64,000 nucleotides of DNA from Ilex aquifolium (GCA_951799425.1 OX637405.1:18759089-18823088), one strand, 5' to 3'. Positions 23,147 to 34,855 are shown, counted from the stretch's first letter. Notes: a model not told the origin generated them from the sequence alone. Program-made: numbers and translations.

Positions 23147-24975
23147 TGTAACACCCCGCATTTTTTTCTTTTATATATATATGTATATAGATATATAATA
23201 AATAATTGTGGTAAAAATGTGGATATGTGTAGAAATATGTGTTGGAAAGGTTTGGGATGGATTTGGTTGGCTTAGGAATGGATTGGAAATGAAAAATAAA
23301 GGAAGTAGGCAAATCTGGGATCAACTATTGGTAGTAACTACCGGTAGTCAAGTGCCCAGTGTACTCGGACTACCGGTAGTCAACAGGTAATCGAGTGCCC
23401 AGAATAGTCGAACTACCGGTAGTCATAGTTTAACTACCGGTAGTCACTGTAAAAAAATCAGACAATTTTAGTTCGCGAACAGCCGGTTTTTCCCCCACTA
23501 TAAATACTTCTTGCCATCCCCTTAGCCTTCATTACACACCTTAAAACCCTAGAAAACATTAGAGAGAAAGAGGGGAAGAGAAAAACACAAGATCAAAGGT
23601 GAAAAACAAGGAATTTAAGGGTGATTCAAGATCCAAGCCCTAGATTTCCAAGAACATCAAGGTAGGGGTTTTATCTCACTCACTTACATTGAGGCTAGGG
23701 TATTTATATATGTATGTTTTGGCTATAAATGGTATATATATGCTATGAAATCATCCTCTCTTAGGCTTTTTGGCAAAGATTACATGTTTTGAACAAAGCT
23801 AGGGTTTAATACCCATGAAATCTCTTCTCTTATTTTAAAACCCTCATTTTTTTTTGAGAGTGATGTAATTCTTTCTTAAATGCTTTCTTTATTATGGATT
23901 TTTGAAACCTTAGTGCTTTGTGTTGGGTTGAATAACGATGTTATTGTGATCTCATGTATTTTTCTTAGTTGGTTGTGAAATGGTTACATATTATATTTTG
24001 GGGGTGGAGGTTACCCTAAAGTATGCCACCTACCATTTGTGAGAGGTTCCTTGTAAGGATGCTCACCCATTCTCAAGAGGTTCCTTGTAAGGATGCTTGG
24101 GAAGCAAAGATGATCTAACGAGGGGGTGGAGGTTACCCTAAAGTATGCCACCAACCAAAAGAATGGGGGGTGGAGGTTACCCTAAAGTATGCCACCTACC
24201 ATTTGTGAGAGGTTCCTTGTAAGGATGCTCACCCATTCTCAAGAGGTTCCTTGTAAGGATGCTTGGGAAGCAAAGATGATCTAACGGGGGGTGGAGGTTA
24301 CCCTAAAGTATGCCACCAACCGAAAGAATGGGGGTGGAGGTTACTCTAAAGTATGCCACCTACCGAAAGAATTATTGGAAATTGTTTATGGCAATTAATC
24401 GTGATTATTGGCATATGGTACTCGTTTATTCATTTAAGTAATGTTTTACATAAACTTGAGATCCTCTTTAAATGTCACTGCTTTATTTCAAACTATGTAT
24501 CTATGTTATGTTAAAAAAATGCGACCGACCGTTTTTAATGCTTTTCTAAACCTTGTATGGGTTTGAGAGGATTTTTCTACAGAGCTTTGTGCTCACCCCC
24601 TACCGCTAACATTTTTCAGATTTCCTGCCTGAGGAGGACGTAAGGGTCGAAGAGCCCGCTACTTGGGAGACTCCACTTGACGGGAGTGTGGATCCTGAGG
24701 TGGACGCATAGAGCGACCTCCTTTCCTTTTTGTACTAGACTAGGATATTCATTCTGAACCTTGTAAAGTCTAGTTTCCTTTTGTTATTTCCGCTGCGCTA
24801 CTTTATGTGATTTTTGGAATGTAAAGGCCAAAATGGGTCTATTCTTTTGGATCACTATGTAAGTATTTATGGATGACTTCATGAAGTCTTATTTATTGAT
24901 GGATTATTTTAGTGCTCTCATGATGTGAATGTTAAAGAATGTAATGCCGTCCAGGGGGTGTTTTGGGGCGTTACA
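23147..24975 (+). repeat. 3' LTR of element C, shared with the partial second copy (1829 bp)
   Basis: It matches 16706-18398 almost base for base, with scattered single differences (for example tgtacata versus tgtatata). The palindrome cluster is at 23325-23449 and the TATA box at 23509-23516. The minisatellite (23999-24362) is larger by one block of about 170 bp. The LTR is followed by another primer site (24980-24991) and gag start, so it also acts as the 5' LTR of the second copy. Confidence 0.93.
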
Positions 24976-25521
24976 AAGTTGGTATCAGAGCCTAGGCTTT
25001 AGGTCTTACATGGGAGCTGTAGGTTATGGATCCCCACTAGAGATATAGGTTTAGGGTGAAGGAAATTGTTAAGTTAAATTTTGTATATGCCTTGGGCTTA
25101 AATCAAGACATCCTATATATTACTTTAGTTTATATCATGCACATCAAGGAAACTAAATTGTGGATTGATGTGCAGGATGGACGGTACACAGGGACGAGGA
25201 CGTGGTCGTGGCCGTGGAGGTCAAGCAAATCCACCACCACCACCACCTCCGGATGCCATGCAAGGCATTTACCAATGCTTGAGGGAGCTCACCACTTTGG
25301 TACAAAGCCAAAATGGTAACAACAACCACAATGGTGGAGCTCATCCTCTCGCTCAAGTACCGGGCAATGAGAACGGAGACCGAAGGATGATAGCTCTTCA
25401 AGGACAGCAAGGACAGGGCCGCGGCTATCAAGGCCAAGGTCAAGGGCAACTTTCCCAAGGCGGGAGAAACTTCAGGACTACCTACCAGGCAAGCCAGAAG
25501 ACATGTTTCCATTGCCACTAA
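24976..25521 (+). pseudogene. gag: Chimeric Gag: C N-terminus fused in frame to B Gag
   Basis: After a second primer site (24980-24991) and leader, the ATG at 25177 starts MDGTQGRGRGRGRGGQANPP, the Gag start of C without its 18645 stop. At about 25398 the sequence switches, inside ctcttcaagga, to the Gln/Gly-rich Gag region of B (GQGRGYQGQGQGQLSQGG) with the frame kept. The frame reaches the zinc knuckle CFHCH and stops at TAA 25519-25521. It is about 114 codons long from the ATG. The join arose by deletion between a second C copy and flanking B, not by selection as far as can be seen. A product from the upstream LTR promoter is possible but unproven. Confidence 0.85.
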
Positions 25522-26100
25522 ACGGGGCATATGAGGCGGGATTGTCCTCAGAGGCAAGGATCCCAGAGCTATGGGACATCTCAGTCCCAGTCATCAGTGG
25601 GACAGCCACAGACACATTTTGTTCCTCCCTACCCCACCATAGGCCAGGGAAACCAATATCAGTTCCAGGGTGCTACTTAGGCCCCTACCACTTTTCGAGC
25701 GGGGACTCCGCAGTCAGGCCAGATGGGCCAGGGCATGGGTCGAGGCCGGGGACAGGGCATGCAAGCTGGGACTTCGGGGACCCAAGGGCGTGTCTACGCC
25801 ATTACACCTCAGGCTGAGCTAGTGGACCAGTCGGTCATTCAGGGTACATTTCTACTCTCTCGCTTATGGGCTAGAGTGTTATTTGACTCTTGTGCATTGC
25901 AGTCATTCATTTCTGCATCATGTGTGTGGGATTTGGGCTTAGCGATTGATACCTCGGAAGAGCCGTTGTATGTGAATTCACCCTAGGAGCTAGGGTATGT
26001 GTGAATCAGATATGTCGGGGTTGTGAGTTAGAGATCTCGGGGATTCTACTCACCGTGGACCTTAGGGTTATGGACATGTCGGAGTTCGATGTCATCCTTG
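25522..26100 (+). pseudogene. gag-pol: Tekay Gag end and protease (element B)
   Basis: This is the same frame as the chimera. The end of the zinc knuckle (GHMRRDCPQRQGSQS) is followed by a Gln/Gly/Met-rich linker and the protease start ([28 protein letters not shown]). A TAG at 25678-25680 is shared with element E (54704-54706), while F has a Gln codon there. The protease triad reads D-S-C rather than D-S-G, with a frameshift soon after (about 25980). At 26100 the sequence jumps from [11 protein letters not shown] into the middle of the 3' LTR. RT through integrase are gone. Confidence 0.88.
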
Positions 26101-27208
26101 GGTTTGCATGGTGGATAGGGTTGGGGTCTCACGGTTTGCATAGTGGATAGGGTTGGGGTAGCAAGAAGGGCTAGAAGATCCCTCGGGTGCAAGACCCGGT
26201 AATTGGGATACGCACTCCCTTGGCTCGGTCCATGAAGTGTGTGGGTGTACGCGGAACCCTCGGTGGAAGTCCGTCAATTCCGTGTGGGTTGGGTGACCCT
26301 TGGTTTGAGTCCATGAACATCCACCCCTATAAAGACCCTAGAATGAAATGTCATTTGATGTGCAACATAGATGACGGGTAATACACATTGGCACTTGCAT
26401 GTGTTGAGGAGCTGGGAAGGGCTCGGGATGATGTGCGTGAGTGAGTCTCATCTCATTTCATGGCATGGCATAGTAGATTCTAACATGGAGTGCATATTCT
26501 AAATTGGAATGTTGTGAGTTGTTGATTTGTGGCATGTGAACATTTCATATGCATATAGGTTAGGGAGTAGCCTCTTTAGGAGATACCCTATTGAGCGTGG
26601 CTCACCCTTTGTGGGAAAAAAATTTCAGGTGCAGGGTTTACACCGACGAACGGCTCCCATTTCGAGCCCCAAGGTTGAAGAAAGCCGACTTGTGGCTTTT
26701 ATGGTTATTTCTGTAAAGTTTTTGTGAAAATTCCATTTTGATGTGTAAATATATGGAATCAATTGTAATGAAACTTGTACAAATCATGTTTTATATGGGA
26801 AACCTTATTACTCATGTATATGATGATTTGGGGAAGGTTTGGAATGAATTGAAAATGAAAAACAGATGAAAAAGGGAAAATTGGGCAGAGGGTACCGGTA
26901 CGCATTTTCCAGTAGACAGACAGTACCGGTACACTCTCAAGAGATTTCAAATTTTCAAACTGCTTTGCCCTATTTTCGGTCTATGTTTTTCCTTCCCTCC
27001 AATGATGTAAATGGAATATAAAACATGGTATGTTGGATCTTGGTTGAGCCCAGTGAATAATTGAATTCGGTTTACAATTGTGGGTTATGATTCCGGTCAA
27101 GTGGATACTATCGACGTGGTGTTGGGTTGAGCGACATCCATGGGTACTTCCGCGGGTTGAAGGATGATCAACGGTTAATATAGGACCCCCGGAAATTGGG
27201 GCGTCACA
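26101..27208 (+). repeat. Truncated 3' LTR of element B
   Basis: It matches the 5' LTR from about 14633 to 15778 and lacks the first 1.2 kb. The join with the protease region shares GG. The first 32 bp unit (ggtttgcatggtggatag...) is tandemly repeated (26101-26160), with a shared tctcac. It ends GCGTCACA followed by target duplication ATACT (27209-27213). The palindrome cluster at 26890-26932 has two perfect taccggta sites. Confidence 0.9.
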
Positions 27209-27213
27209 ATACT

Positions 27214-27265
27214 TTCTTTTATGCTTGGGAGTTTTTGTGAAAATAACCCTTTTGGAGGGCAAGCA
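27214..27265 (+). repeat. 3' LTR of element A, last part
   Basis: It continues the LTR of A after element B: tgcttgggagtttttgtgaa, then ggagggcaagca. It matches 1510-1572 of the 5' LTR. It is followed by AGTCA (27266-27270), the right target duplication of A. Confidence 0.9.
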
Positions 27266-27270
27266 AGTCA

Positions 27271-28412
27271 GAATCAGATCACTCTTTGAGCAATACCCTT
27301 TAGTTCTCAAGAGAACAAATTTTTACATGGTTTTAGGCTTAAAAAACTTGTAGGGACCACCCTATGCTCGCTAGCCTTCGCTAGAGTGGTCTGTTGATAA
27401 CTTAGGAGAAAATGGGGAAAAGTCCACGGAAATAAGCACAGGGCTTGCTCTATGAGCTCGCTTGAGCGGTATCCATGGTTGCTCAAGCAATGCTCATAGT
27501 CACTCAAGCAGTGCTTGGCTTATTCCGAACCTATAAATAGGGAATGCCTTTCCCACATCTAGGTCAAGCGTCTAGAGAGATTTTAGAGAGATTTTTGGAG
27601 AGGAAATCTATCTTTCAACCTTGAGAGCTTGCCCCACAACCTAGATCACTAAGAACCCAGAGGTTACCACTAGTGATTCTTTCCATCCTCACAAAATGGA
27701 GTAGGAGAGTTTGTTGGTGAACAAACTCATTGGTGTGTGCATACTGAGGATTATTGGTGTGCCCATAATTGCTCGAGGCCTAGACGAACAATGCGAAGGG
27801 GAGGTCCAAGTGAAGCTACACCAGACGTCGAAATGGGAGTTTCGACGGAGAGATATAAGAAGGAAATGAGCATCTAGTCATGGAGATTGGTTGAGGTATA
27901 AGATTCAAATACATGTATGTTGACTTCGCGCGTAGTAGATTAGGCTTTGGGAACCCCGAGTGGTTCCCTGCAATTTTTCTCCAGGAGGGTTTTCCATGTC
28001 AACAAATTGCACGAGTCTCTTATTGATTATTGTACACACTTGTATTTTTTAGCACACAACCGCACTACATGTTTGATATTTTGATTGTTAGATTTCATAT
28101 GATCCATAGTTGTGCAATTGGGTTTGTAGGATTTGGGATTCCCGTGAGAGTGATTGTGAGTAAGTTAATTGCATATTAATTAAAATCAATCGTTATGGTT
28201 AATTGGGTTGGTGGTGTTTCAAAAGGAGTTCTCACATTCATTGTTGCATCTTTGTGAGAAAAGGTCATTGAGGTAGATATAGGTTTCAATTTGTAATCCA
28301 TTTGGGCTAAAATTGAAAAACCTATTCACCCTTTTCTAGGTTAAGTGTCTTGGTCTCCACATGTATAATCGTGAGGGAAGATCCACATAGAGTTTCCCTT
28401 CCCGGAACAACA
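27271..28412 (+). repeat. LTR-like region of a decayed copia element
   Basis: No ORF is present. The region ends cccggaacaaca directly before a copia-type primer site, which marks it as an LTR. The start is not resolved; element A may have inserted within this LTR. It has a TATA box (tataaata, 27532-27539) with a cluster of gcttgag/ctcaagc repeats just upstream (27440-27515). No second LTR was found in the window. Confidence 0.55.
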
Positions 28413-28414
28413 AT

Positions 28415-28426
28415 TGATATCAAAGC
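28415..28426 (+). other. Primer-binding site of the copia remnant
   Basis: The sequence tgatatcaaagc differs at two positions from tggtatcagagc. It lies 2 nt after the LTR-like end, the usual spacing. Confidence 0.55.
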
Positions 28427-28532
28427 GTGGTTGCCCTTAGAGCATAAGACACTAAGTAGGCATATCTTATTTATTTACTTGTTTGCCTAGGTTACCTTCA
28501 AGAGATCTATCATTATTATAAGTTAGTTTTTA

Positions 28533-29190
28533 ATGGAGTCCCAAAATTAAGGAGGATCAATTGCATGACCGCCTCTCTTTGATAGTTCTAACTTTGCATA
28601 TAGGAAAACTTGGATGAAAGTATTTCTAAAATCAATTGATGAGAGTGTATGATTAAGCGTGCAAGAGGGTTGGAGCCCTCCCACTGCCACCACACAAGTC
28701 GAAGGTGGTGAAGCAGTGGTTGAAGTGAAATCCCCAACTACTTGCTCGAAGACCGAGATTGAATCGGTAGGCTGGAACTCAAAAGGCTTGAATGCGATTT
28801 TCAATGCTGTGACACTAAATGAGTTCTGAAGAATCATAAATTGTGAGACCTCCAAAGCAGCTTGGACAACTTGGTTGTTTCCCATGAAGGGACTTCCATG
28901 GTGAAGATATCTCAACTCCAAAGGTAGAACTCTTAGTTCGAGACTTTGAGGATGCAAGATGATGAAACATTTAGTGAATTTTATGCTAAATTGTGTGATA
29001 TCATAAATTTATCATTTGCATTAGGTACCAAGGTTGATGATGTGGCCATCAAGTGAAAAATCTTGAGATCTCTAGCCGAGAGGTTTCATGCTAAGGTCAC
29101 TATAATGACCTGGTTTTTGGAGAACGAAAATTTGGACAAGAACGAGTGCAAGTGTGATTAGGGGTTCAGAGTACGAATAGCCAGACTATA
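28533..29190 (+). pseudogene. gag: Ty1/copia Gag fragment
   Basis: The reading from the ATG near 28533 has the copia (UBN2-type) Gag start: GGS, then PPLFDSSNFAYRKTWMKVFL, KSIDE, EGWSPPT, then GLNAIFNAVTLNEF and DDETFSEFYAKLCDI, and KILRSLAERFHAKVT. At least five in-frame stops and one frameshift break it. After about 29100 the match fades (ENENLDKNECKCD), and the LTR of element H begins near 29208. It is a fossil with no coding capacity. Confidence 0.8.
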
Positions 29191-29207
29191 AACTGATGAC
29201 TCTGGAG

Positions 29208-30696
29208 TGATGTATTGAGAGTGTAGAGTTGCATAATTAATGAGTGATTCATCCATTTTGTGTTTTTGTTTGATGTTTAATATATTGGAATTATGTTTAG
29301 ATTAATTGTTATGTCTGTGTTTGTAGGTGCAAAGGAGATGAAGAGGAGCATTTTAGAATTGAGTTAAAAGATCATGGAAAGCATAGGAAAAGAATAAGAT
29401 TGGAATCTGGAGGAGAAAAACAGAAAGATGGGAAAAAGCTACCGGAACCGGTTCTTCTACGTAGAACATAAGGCCTAGAACTAGTTCTCAACAGGTTCTA
29501 GGAAGGAAAAAAAGTCTAGAACTGGTTCTCAACAGGTTCTACGAAGGCCAGAAAGCATAGAACCAGTTCTACACAGGTTCTACACACTAAGTCGGTTACA
29601 AACTCCCGGGTTTCCATATCTTCTTCATGAAGTTACTTCCATCCACTTGCACACTTGATGGGAGGCTCATAACTCCTGAGCAAGCACTCTCATTGGACGG
29701 CTTCACCTCCCAACAATAAAACAAGCATATTCATTGGTTGACACCGATAGAGGGGAATTCTTCGGGGAAGCTTCCACCACCCAAGCATCTCATCTTAGCC
29801 AATGGGAAGAAGGAATGAAGATGATATATACATGCATATATTTACACATAGGGGGACTTTTGCTGAGATTTAGAGTGGTAGTTTTTAAGTTTTTCTTAAG
29901 CTTTTGTATTGTCGGGTTGCGGATAAGACAACGGAGGAATTTTATTTTCATTTTCAAAAGATTTTTTTGAATGGTTTTTCTTTGTATTTGAACATACTAC
30001 ATTGAGTCTAATCTACTGGAGGCTTTTTCTTTTCATCTTGTTGTTTATTTTCATTATTTCTACATGTCGTTTTACCCCATATTCAACTTGATGGGCTTGA
30101 TTTTCGACTAAGGTTTGGCGCGATCTAAGGGATGATTTTTATTTGTGATTAATCCTTGTTGATCCTCTAACATATTCTTACCATTTAGTATGCTTTTCAA
30201 ATGGTAAAAATCACTGTTGAAAACTAGTGTATATTTATGCATTTTGATTAGTCGTTGACGGATTTCTGGCACGATTAATGCTAAAAGTATAGATTTACAT
30301 CTACATATTTATCGTCATAGATTCTATTACCTATCTTCAAAGTTACACATCTTCCATCTTGGGTTTTTATTGAATATTTTTTGTCCGAATGAATTTGATT
30401 ATGAGTTTGCATGAGTTGTAAATGAGGATCAATAAGCTTGATTTCGACGAGATAATTTCTGAGGATTGACCGATTGTTTTCTTATTGATTTCATTACATT
30501 AAAACCCATTCCACCATTTTTACACAAACCAAGGGATTTTTACTTTATTCTTGAACCCATCACCAATCAAATTGTGTTTGTCCCTGAGGAGATGACCTTG
30601 GATTTATCCAAGTTACTATACTACAAAACTTTTCTACGCTTGGGAAGCCTATTGTTATACCTTAAGGACAACTAATTCATCAAAAAGTGACAAGTA
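29208..30696 (+). repeat. 5' LTR of element H
   Basis: It ends CAAGTA, 4 nt before the primer site. It has the conserved Athila end block ccctgaggagatgaccttgg with a perfect hairpin cttggatttatccaag (30597-30612). Its palindrome cluster (29435-29590) is built on gaaccggttc (29445-29454) and tagaactggttc/agaacc variants. Confidence 0.8.
29435..29590 (+). repeat. CCGG-palindrome cluster in LTR H
   Basis: It holds gaaccggttc (29445-29454) plus five degenerate units of agaac(c/t)(a/g)gttct separated by about 25-35 bp. It has the same site in the LTR as in the other elements, but different outer bases. Confidence 0.75.
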
Positions 30697-30700
30697 TTTT

Positions 30701-30718
30701 TGGCGCCATTGCTGGGGA
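30701..30718 (+). other. Primer-binding site of H
   Basis: The sequence tggcgccattgctgggga matches the Athila tRNA-Asp site with two substitutions. The leader hairpin block ggtaagtcatgtgattttca follows at 30757-30780. Confidence 0.9.
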
Positions 30719-30864
30719 CCAGTAGTGTATTTGAAAGATGATTCGGACAGACGTAAGGTAAGTCATGTGATTTTCATCACAAGCTCTAGTACATTTTTCC
30801 ACTATGAATATTATTTTTATTTTTTTTGTTTGTAATATATTTGCATTTTATTTAATCTGGCTAC

Positions 30865-32551
30865 ATGTGGGCACTTGATAATAACAATAGACTTGTTAGA
30901 TAAGGCCAAGACCCATATAAAGAAATGGATGACATTAATCTAAATGAGGGGCATAATCTGAGAGAGGGACAAAATCTAGGAGAAGGGCAAAAACCCAGAA
31001 ATCTAGTAAATGTTGTACCATTAGTTTCACCTGTTAGAACAATGAGAGAGTTCCTTTAACCCCCATGGAATATGTCTCCATCATGCATTATATTGCCTGT
31101 TCAAACTCATGCATTTTTCATTAAACCAGGAATGCTCCAACTATTGTCGCAATTCCATGGAGTAGATAGGGAATATACTTATTTACACATTAAAGAATTT
31201 GAGGAGGTGGTTGGAACATTGATTGATCGGGATATACGTGAGGAAGTAGCAAGGATGAAATTGTTTCCATTTTCTCTAAATGACAAGGCTAACACTAGGT
31301 TGAATTCTTTGAAACATTGATCGATTGGGACATGGGCGGATATGCAAAAGGAGTTTTTGAAGAAATTTTTTCCAGTACACAAATCCAGATCTTTGAGGAA
31401 ATTTATTCAAAATTTTTCAGAAATGGAACACGAACAATTTTATGAATGCTGGGAAATGTTTAAAGATAGTTTAAACTCTGTTCCACATCATGGATTTGAG
31501 CCTTGACAACTGGTCAGTTTCTTCTATGAAGGAATTAACCCTAAAGATCGCTAGTTCATTGATATGATGTGCAACAATGAATTTTTGAATAAGGATCCTA
31601 AAGAAGCATTGGAATACTTTGATCCCTTGGCAAAAAATGCACAATCTTTGGATATTTCCAACCTTGCCGAGAAATCAAGGTCATCTAATATGTCCTAACC
31701 GACTGGAGGAGGAAGGAATGTACTAAGTTACCAAGATGACCTTCATGCCAAAATTACTAAATTGTCTAGAAAATTGGAGGACTTGGAAGTAAAAAGAGTT
31801 AATGAGGTGAGCAGTATTCCTAAGGTTGATGAGCCATGTACGATTTGTGATACTAATGAGCATTCCACTCAGGAATACCCCACTATCCCGGCTTTTAAAG
31901 AAGTTTTACATGATTAGGTTAATTCATTTCATTAGCCTAGGCAGTCATTTTCTCCATATTTGAATACATATAATCCTAGATGGAAAAACCATCCTAACTT
32001 TAGTTGGAGAAACGACAATACTACTTCACCCCATGCATCTGTACCAAATGGCCCTCCCATCTAACATAATAAAAAAATTTATGGTAAGGGTTTGTCTACG
32101 AGTTTTTATTATCCCACTAATGCATACCAACCTCCTCATAGAAGAAGTTTAGAGGATACATTGCATCAGTTCATACAAAGCCAAACGACAATCAATAACC
32201 AAAATACTCAAGCCTTTGGTGACATTAGAACTCAAATCACCAAGCTGAAAAATTGTTTGGGTATTTACAACAAGAAAAAGGAAAATTTCTACCAAAACTC
32301 CAAGAGAATCCAAAAGGTCAACATAGTGTTGAGGGATCTAATGCCAACCAAGGAAATGTGTTAGAAATCAAGGCTATCACAACTTTGAAGGGTGGAAAGG
32401 TGATTGACAAGACTATTCTACTAAAAGTCCCTAAACCTACAGAAAAAGAGACTAAGGAGGAAGAAGAGGAAATAGATAACCTTGATAATTCAGAGATTGT
32501 CAACTCTGATGAAAATAAATGTCCTATCCCTGCCCATACCCCTATCATCTG
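30865..32551 (+). pseudogene. gag: Athila Gag, element H
   Basis: The start MWALDNNNRLVR matches the D Gag start. A stop follows at the next codon (TAA, 30901-30903). The capsid core holds GMLQLLSQFHGVDRE and MKLFPFSLNDKA (31130-31320). The zinc knuckle reads CTICDTNEHSTQEY, with the last Cys replaced by Tyr (about 31837-31880). The linker has HQFIQSQTTINNQ (32165-32210) and an acidic stretch (EEEEEI, about 32455). At least six stops and several frameshifts are present. Confidence 0.82.
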
Positions 32552-33223
32552 AAAACACCTGCTAAGATTTCTAATTTTGAAATTCTTGATGTTTTTAAGC
32601 AGGTAAATATTAATATTCCCTTGCTGGATGCTATTAAATAGGTACATGCTTATGCTAAATTTTTGAAGCACATTTGTACCGTAAAAAGAAAGATGAATGT
32701 GCAGAAGAAGGCCTTCCTAACAGAGCAGGAAGTTCTATCATATGGAAAAACACTCCACTGAAGTTCAAGGATCCAGGGTGCCCTACAATTTCTATTATCA
32801 CTGGAGATCGCTGGGTGGATTCTACATTGTTGGACTTAGGAACAAGTGTCAATCTATTGTCATACTCGGTATAACAACAATTGGGCTTAAGAGAGTTGAA
32901 GTCAACACCGATTACTCTCCAACCGGTGGACCATTAAGTTAAAATGTCAAGAGGAATCATGGAGGATGTTTTGGACATAGTAGATAATTTCTATTTTCCT
33001 GTAGATTTCACTATTTTAGATACATAGCTTGTTGCTAACCTTCTGCATAGATTCTAGTTATTTTAGGTAGACCTTTCCTTGGAACTTCTATACTATTATT
33101 AATTGCAGGAATGGTTTAATGAAACTAGCATTTGGAAATATAACGTTGGAGCTGAATGTGTTCAACATCAATAGACAGCCATGAGATGATTGTGAAATAT
33201 AGAAGGTGAGTATGATTGATACT
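32552..33223 (+). pseudogene. pol: Athila protease region (element H)
   Basis: This is the protease of the polyprotein, cutting Gag-Pol. The reading passes VNINIPLLDAI, then LKHICTVKRKMNVQKKAF, then LLDLGTSVNLLSYSV (about 32830-32875), where the Athila active-site form D-L-G-A-S reads D-L-G-T-S. The VDFTILDT block is near 33000. Multiple stops follow. Element D is inserted at 33224 after ATACT within I-D-T. Confidence 0.8.
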
Positions 33224-34851
33224 AGATTAGCACAAAACATTGTATATTTAATGTGCTTTTGCATCCTTATTTTATGCTAGCTTTTGTGGATTGAATGAGT
33301 TGTTATGCATTGTCTGCGCTATTTATGGAATGTCGGTATGGTTACAGATAAAAGGTGATAAATGGTGCTTCTTAAAGCCTTCTCATAGTGTTCGAGATGA
33401 ATGATGATGAAAGGATGGCTTGATGATAGCTCAGGAGGCAAGGAAACCAAGAAATCAGCAAAACAAGGGAAAACTTACCGGTAGGTTTTAGCTACTGGAT
33501 CTGCACCTACCGCCAGATATATCGGTATCTTTTGCCTACTGGAGTGAAACCCACCGATAGGTTTTACTGATAAGTGCCAGATTTTGAATCTCAAGCTCTG
33601 CAGTCTTGGGGGTCCCACCAGAAATTATCCTACCTGCCCCTGCCACTCCCAACACCATGGACATCCCTCTTACACCTCTCCATGGACTTTTGGATGGTTG
33701 ATCATAAATGAGGAAAGAGGAGAGAGAAGGTGTTGGGTGTGGAGACAAGGCTTGCACCAAACCTGTCTAGCCCATCCCTTCTCAGTCCTAGGCTTGGAGA
33801 TCCTACCAGGGGTTAGAACAGCACTCCATGGACGTTTTTGGAGGGGAAAGACTCATTTATTCTGGATTAGTGGATATAAATTTTAATATAGAGAGGGAGA
33901 GAGTCTAGGAAGAAGATGAATAATGTTAGAGAGAAAAGTTGAGATTTTTGCATTTTCTTCCACACATTGTCTTGTAATTGCATGTAAGATCTTTCTAAGC
34001 TTTGTTTGAAGTCATTAATTCTAGTTATTTCAAGTTGCTTTTAAGTTTAATTGTCTATTCAAGCTTTTACCATTAATGCATTCATGTTCTTCAATTTCTT
34101 AGCTTAAAATGGGTAGTGAATGCATTCTCTTTTAGTTTGTGTTTCTTGCATTAACTTAGCTACAATCTTCATCTCTTTATAATGTCTTCTTATTATATTG
34201 TTGTCTTTACTTTAAGTATGAGTAGCTAAGCTTTTTAGTTGGCTAATCCAAGGGAAACCTCCTCTTGGGTATGTCTTTACAACTCATTTTCTTTCCTCCT
34301 CTCAGAGTACGATAGCATGGTTTGACTGGGATGCGGTTGTGAGTCTTTGATATCCTGTAGGCCTGGTCACGGGTTATGCTTGGATCCTCACTTTCATCTC
34401 ATCCCTAGCTTCCCACGAATCAATTGTACATCTATGCTCTATTGGAGGAAAGACTCGAGATGTCTTGGCATCCTCATTGGAATGAACCCTTTGGATTAGC
34501 CAACACTTATTTTCCCATCTTAATTTCATTACAACTCAAATCACAAACCAATTCCAAACAACAAAAGATTTTACACTTTTCTTTCACCAAAATCACCTTC
34601 TACAGGATTCACATCCTTCCCCGAGGAGACGACCTTGGAGTACTCTCCAAGTAAAACACGACATACACAAGTCTTCTTGCACTTGGGAAGCATTTTTGTT
34701 TACTCACACATTTCATTTTCCACCATTCCCTTGCCCTTTCTTTTGACATCATTCCAAGGGAGAGTGACACTCCCCCCTTTCACACATATATCATACATAC
34801 CTTGAGGGATGATGTTAGGAGGTTAGGAACAACAAGGTAATAAGCCAAGCA
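33224..34851 (+). repeat. 5' LTR of element D (1628 bp)
   Basis: The start TG is mutated to AG (agattagcacaaaac). It ends CCAAGCA. The palindrome cluster is at 33477-33562 (ttaccggtagg, accgccagatatatcggta, ccaccgatagg). The conserved end block with hairpin cttggagtactctccaag is at 34634-34651. Confidence 0.93.
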
Positions 34852-34855
34852 TTTT

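Larger units (their letters stand above)
16706..25398 (+). mobile_element. Element C: Tekay-type chromovirus with partial tandem copy
   Basis: Order: 5' LTR (16706-18398), primer site, gag-pol (18600-23105), polypurine tract, 3' LTR (23147-24975), then a second primer site and the first 140 nt or so of gag (24976-25398). The second partial copy behind one shared LTR shows a tandem (LTR-internal-LTR-internal) form, later truncated. The right end joins element B gag directly, with no target duplication and no closing LTR. The LTRs are nearly identical by eye apart from repeat-number changes, so this is the youngest-looking insertion. Confidence 0.9.
13404..27208 (+). mobile_element. Element B: Tekay-type chromovirus, deleted and split
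   Basis: It starts TGTAAAACCCGGG and ends GCGTCACA, flanked by ATACT (13399-13403 and 27209-27213), inside the 3' LTR of A. It contains a full 5' LTR, a primer site, the N-terminal half of gag, element C (16706-25398), the C-terminal part of gag with protease, and a truncated 3' LTR. RT, RNase H, integrase and the first about 1.2 kb of the 3' LTR are deleted. It belongs to the same family as E and F on the minus strand. Confidence 0.9.
45..27265 (+). mobile_element. Element A: degraded Athila-type Ty3/gypsy retrotransposon
   Basis: This is the outermost element of the left nest. It has a 5' LTR (45-1572), a tRNA-Asp-like primer site, gag, protease, RT, RNase H and integrase remnants, a short ORF3 remnant, a polypurine tract and a 3' LTR split into 11963-13403 and 27214-27265. 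The ends are flanked by AGTCA (40-44 and 27266-27270), so the boundaries are firm. Three changes mark it as old: many stops and frameshifts, visibly diverged LTRs, and later insertion of a solo LTR (5389-7287) and Tekay element B (13404-27208). Without the insertions and their duplications its length is about 11.5 kb, normal for Athila. Confidence 0.9.

Noticed and set aside
27271..28412. Promoter and first exon of a host gene (TATA box, 5' leader-like sequence)
   Set aside because: The region ends at a copia-type primer site and leads into a copia Gag fragment, so it is better read as an LTR.
34424..34654. Small ORFs in the LTRs of D (also 46188-46400)
   Set aside because: They repeat in both LTRs, overlap the hairpin block and have no recognisable protein similarity.
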